Positions 7,946 to 11,147 of a stretch of 11,147 nt of DNA are shown here, piece by piece (positions within the stretch are counted from its first letter, which is position 1; the number at the start of each line of letters is the position of its first letter). Both the position numbers and the translations under genes were made by a program. The notes below the pieces were generated by a model. It was not told the origin of the DNA. It saw only the letters and a program-made list of their open reading frames with translations, and did not search any database. Origin of the DNA: Saccoglossus kowalevskii (taxonomy: Eukaryota > Hemichordata > Enteropneusta > Harrimaniidae); NCBI RefSeq assembly GCF_000003605.2, contig NW_003130928.1:1-11147 (forward strand). The letters are read 5' to 3'.

Positions 7946-8675
7946 AAGCTTTTCCCAACTTTGTAAGCACTTTGCTAATCACTTTGCGCTTGGGTTGTGG
8001 TACAATGTGCCAACATAAAATAGACTTTTTAGGCCTTTATATAAATTTTATTCTAAATTTAACTGCGGGGTTTCTATATGAAATGACTTAGGGGGAATAT
8101 ACACGCAAATCCACCAACTTTTCATCGATTTTAAAATTTTTAGTATGTGTTTGTTCATTTTACGGCCGGCTCATATGGCAGTCTGCTAAGCATGGGAGGT
8201 TTCAAATGGATTTTATGCATATTTCATACTTTATATCTGCGTGGTTCGATATAGCAACAACTTAGGTCAAATAAACAAACAATTCTAGCAACTTTGGACT
8301 CGCTTTGGAGAACTTTGCACGCTGTTTTAACAGCTTGGACCAAATAAGTGCAGACTGCAAAAACTCAATAAAGTGTCACATGCTGGTTTTCTCAGGTTGT
8401 CTCCCATGCAAGCACTTACCACAACCGATTTAACTTTACTTACATTATCGGTCGATCACCTAACCACTCATCTATCAGGGTCATTTAAAAATTTTCGTAA
8501 TTGACGGCCATTGAATGTATGGAAATGTTTAAAAATTCTACATCCTTCGAGGGCCACTACGATATTCAAACGGCCTTTTAAGACATATTCATTCACTTTC
8601 GCGAACTTTTAACAACTGGACTCGATAATGTAACAGAATAGGTAACATTTCCATGTAAATCTGCCAACTTTGCAC
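7946..8675. repeat. Satellite unit 12 (left class A, right class R3)
   Basis: Left class A with several one-base additions in runs (cataaaatag, ataaatttta, ggggtttcta, ctaagcatgg). The middle has catatggcag, ggactcgc and aataagtgcag as in unit 10. The right part is R3, with private changes acaaccgatttaac and aattttcg. Confidence 0.95.
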
Positions 8676-9398
8676 AAGCTTATCACAACTTTGCAAGCAC
8701 TTTGCTAATCACTTTGCGCTTGGGTAGTGGTACAATGTGCCAACATAAATAGCCTTTTTAGACTTTTACATAATTTTTTTCTAAATTTAACTGCGGGGTT
8801 CCAGATGAAATGACTTAGGGGAATATACACGCAAATCCACCAACTTTTCAATCGATTTTAAAATTTTTAGTATGTGTTTGTTCATTTTACGACCGGCTCA
8901 TTTGACAGTCTGCTAACATGGGAGGTTGCAAATGGATTTTATTCATATTTCATACTTTATAACTGCGTGGTTCGATATAACAACAACTTAGGTCAAATAA
9001 ACAAACAATTCTAGCAACTTTGGAATCGCTTTGGAGAACTTTGCACGCTGTTTTAATAGCTTGTACCAATAGATGCAGACAGCAAAAACTCAAAAAAGTT
9101 TCACCCGCTGGTTTTCTCAGTTGTCTCCCATGCAGCACTAACCACGACCGATTGAAATTTACTTCCATTATCGGTCGATCACCTGACTACTCATCTATCA
9201 GGGTCATTTAAAAAGCATCGTAATTGGCGGCCATTGAATGTATAAAAATGTTTAAAAATTCTACATCCTTCGAGGGCCACTACGATATTCAAACGGCCTT
9301 TTAAGACATATTCATTCACGTTCGCGAACTTTTAACAAATGGACTCGATAATGTAACAGAATAGGTAACATTTCCATGTAAGTCTGCCATCTTCGCAC
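8676..9398. repeat. Satellite unit 13 (left class T, right R1-to-R3 hybrid)
   Basis: Left class T, close to unit 11. The right part follows R1 (tagatgcagacagc, gtataaaaatg at 9240) but ends ggccttttaag rather than ggggttttatg, so the switch lies within the conserved stretch about 9250-9297. One-base losses occur in ggggaat, accaatag, cagttgtc and tgcagcac. The GC palindrome is mutated (gaccgg at 8891). The tail is the gtaagtctgcc form. Confidence 0.95.
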
Positions 9399-10124
9399 AA
9401 GCTTTTCACAACTTTGTGAGCACTTTGTTACTCACGTTGCGCTTGGGTAGTGGTACAATGTGCCAACATAAATAGCTGTTTTAGACTTTTACATAATTTT
9501 GTTCTAAATTTAACTGTGGGGTGCTGTATGTAATAACTTAGGTGGAATATACACGCAAATCCACCAACATTTAAATCGCTTTTAACATTTTTAGTATGTG
9601 TTTGTTCATTTTACGTCCGGCTCATATGACAGTCTGCTAACATGGGAGGTTTCAAATGGATTTTAGTCATTTTTCATACTTTATAATTGCGTGGTACGAT
9701 ATAACAACAACTTAGATCAAATAAACAAACAAATCTAGCAACTTTAGAATCACTTTGGAGAAATTTGCACGCTGTTTTAACAGCTTGCACCATATAGTGC
9801 AGACTGCAAAAACTCAAAAAAGTGTCACCTGCTGGTTTTCTCACGTTGTCTCCCATGCAAGCACTAACCACTACCGATTGAACTTTACTTACATTATAGG
9901 TCGATCACCTAACCACTCATCTATCAGGGTCATTTAAAAATTATCGTAATTGACGGCCATTGAATGTATGGAAATGTTTAAAAATTCTACATCCTTCGAG
10001 GGCCACTACGATATTCAAACGGCCTTTTAAGACATATTCATTCACTTTCGCGAACTTTTAACAACTGGACTCGATAATGTAACAGAATAGGTAACATTTC
10101 CATGTAAATCTGCCAACTTTGCAC
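9399..10124. repeat. Satellite unit 14 (left class G, right class R3)
   Basis: Third class G left part (aatagctgtttt, ttttgttc, gtgctgtatgtaat), but from about 9570 it follows aaatcgc and catatgacag instead of the caatagc and ggcag of units 6 and 10. The right part is R3. The GC palindrome is mutated here too (gtccgg at 9615), and the usual ttatcggtc is tataggtc near 9895. Confidence 0.95.
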
Positions 10125-10842
10125 AAGCTTTTCACAACTTTGCAAGCACTTTGCTAATCACTTTGCGCTTGAGTAGTGGTACAATGTGCCAACATAAATA
10201 GCCTTTTTAGACTTTTACATAATTTTTTTCTAAATTTAACTGCGGGGTTCCATATGAAATGACTTAGGGGGAATATACGCGCAAATCCCCCAACTTTTAA
10301 ATCGCTTTTAACATTTTTAGTATGTGTTTGTTCATTTTACGGCCGGCTCATATGACAGTCTGCTAACATGGGAGGTTTCAAATGGATTTTAGTCATTTTT
10401 CATACTTTATAATTGCGTGGTTCGATATAACAACAACTTAGATCAAATAAACAAACAAATCTAGCAACTTTAGAATCACTTTGGAGAACTTTGCACGCTG
10501 TTTTAACATATAGGTGCAGACTGCAAAAACTCAAAAAAGTGTCACCTGCTCGTTTTCTCAGGTTGTCTCCCATGCAAGAACTAACCACGACAGATTGAAC
10601 TTTACTTCCATTATCGGTCGATCACCTGACCACTCATCTATCAGGATCATTTAAAAATTATAGTAATTGGCGGCCATTGAATGTATGGAAATGTTTAAAA
10701 ATTCTACATCCTTCGAGGGCCACTACGATATTCAAACGGCCATTTATGACATATTTCATTCACTTTCGCGAACTTTTAACAAATGGACTCGATAATGTAA
10801 CAGAATAGGTAACATTTCCATGTGAATCTGCCAACTTTGCAC
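10125..10842. repeat. Satellite unit 15 (left like unit 1, right like unit 8; likely recombinant)
   Basis: Positions 10131-10471 match 1-341 with three mismatches (10175, 10289, 10335), including two variants private to this pair. Positions 10375-10871 match 5291-5787 with one mismatch, including the 10 bp deletion at 10508/10509. The unit is most simply read as a join of a unit-1-like left part and a unit-8-like right part. Confidence 0.95.
10505..10514. other. Junction of the same 10 bp deletion in unit 15
   Basis: The identical AACA/TATAGG junction occurs here, embedded in a 497 bp block that matches unit 8 with one mismatch. A single deletion copied to a second place explains this better than two independent events. 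Confidence 0.8.
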
Positions 10843-11147
10843 AAGCTTTTCACAACTTTGCAAGCACTTTGCTAATCACTTTGCGCCTGGGTAGTGGTAC
10901 AATGTGCCAACATAAATAGCCTTTTTAGACTTTTACATATTTTTTTTCTAAATTTAACTGCGGGGTTCCATATGAAATGACTTAGGGGAATATACACGCA
11001 AATCCACCAACTTTTAAATCGCTTTTAACATTTTTAGTATGTGTTTGTTCATTTTACGGCCGGCTCATATGACAGTCTGCTAACATGGGAGGTTTCAAAT
11101 GGATTATAGTCATTGTTCATACTTTATAATTGCGTGGTTCGATATAC
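10843..11147. repeat. Satellite unit 16, partial (left class T), cut by window end
   Basis: The first 305 bp of a class T unit. It has a private cgcctgg, an eight-T tract after cata near 10940, ttaggggaat with one G fewer than usual, and atggattatagtcattgttc near 11098. The array evidently continues beyond the window. Confidence 0.95.

Larger units (their letters stand above)
1..11147. repeat. Satellite DNA array, about 727 bp unit, about 15.3 copies
   Basis: The entire window is a head-to-tail array of one unit. The anchor GGCCGG and its variants recur at 211, 934, 1662, 2389, 3117, 3845, 4573, 5256, 5976, 6706, 7433, 8164, 8891, 9615, 10341 and 11058, always in the same orientation, with steps of 683-731 bp and mostly 723-731. 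No unit is inverted, no foreign sequence interrupts the array, and neither array end is present. Hand-counted GC is about 36% over one unit. Units differ by scattered substitutions, one-base indels and a few larger deletions. Every possible reading frame is broken in most copies, so I read the array as noncoding. Arrays of this form are known from centromeric, pericentromeric and sex-chromosome heterochromatin. Which of these applies here cannot be seen from the sequence, and I do not recognise the family. Confidence 0.98.

Noticed and set aside
1-11147. CRISPR array
   Set aside because: The period is about 727 bp, and almost all of the unit is conserved rather than short repeats alternating with unique spacers.
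1-11147. Subrepeats of a ribosomal DNA intergenic spacer
   Set aside because: No rRNA gene end, promoter or terminator is recognisable, and more than 15 uninterrupted units exceed typical spacer subrepeats. It cannot be fully excluded without flanks.
1-11147. Transposable element insertion or long terminal repeats
   Set aside because: Spacing between HindIII sites stays within 686-730 bp with no insert, and no target-site duplications or terminal inverted repeats were seen.
1-11147. Telomeric repeats (TTAGG, TTAGGG or similar)
   Set aside because: Only isolated TTAGG-like words occur, as part of CTTAGGGGGAAT once per unit. There is no tandem run.

Overview
The whole window is one uninterrupted head-to-tail satellite DNA array. 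A unit of about 727 bp is repeated roughly 15.3 times, and I find no unique flanking sequence, protein-coding gene, RNA gene or transposon. One HindIII site (AAGCTT) per unit is a convenient phase marker. The 15 sites are at 721, 1445, 2173, 2901, 3629, 4358, 5044, 5759, 6489, 7217, 7946, 8676, 9399, 10125 and 10843, giving unit lengths of 724, 728, 728, 728, 729, 686, 715, 730, 728, 729, 730, 723, 726 and 718 bp. The window starts just after a HindIII site and stops 305 bp into the sixteenth unit, so neither end of the array is seen.

The organism is almost certainly a eukaryote, because kilobase-scale noncoding tandem arrays are typical of centromeric or other heterochromatin. GC is about 36% (hand count over one unit). 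CpG is close to its expected frequency (22 counted in one unit, about 23-24 expected), which argues against long-term germline CpG methylation and fits many invertebrates better than vertebrates or plants. I do not recognise the family and cannot name a species.

The unit has internal structure. Three blocks, starting near 1525, 1708 and 2073 in the reference unit, share an order of motifs: a TTTTAG-like start, a TGCGNGGTTC/CTCGATA-like middle, and a CAACTTT core 78-89 bp in. Spacings are about 183, 365 and 180 bp, so the 727 bp unit looks like an old tetramer of a nucleosome-length (about 182 bp) monomer, with one quarter decayed nearly beyond recognition. The CAACTTT cores carry CTTT runs spaced 10-12 bp apart, as in helically phased DNA.

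The copies are not a simple higher-order repeat. The left part of each unit falls into three classes, marked by T, A or G at one position in a T-rich tract and by ttccatatg, ttctatatg or ttctgtatg downstream. The right part falls into at least three further classes. These are shuffled along the array: left classes run T A T T T G A A T G T A T G T T. Exchange tracts are visible, the clearest being 497 bp at 5291-5787 and 10375-10871 with one mismatch, seven units apart. Three short stretches look invariant in every copy, including an imperfect dyad, TGGTACAATGTGCCA. They are the best candidates for a functional, protein-bound part of this satellite.
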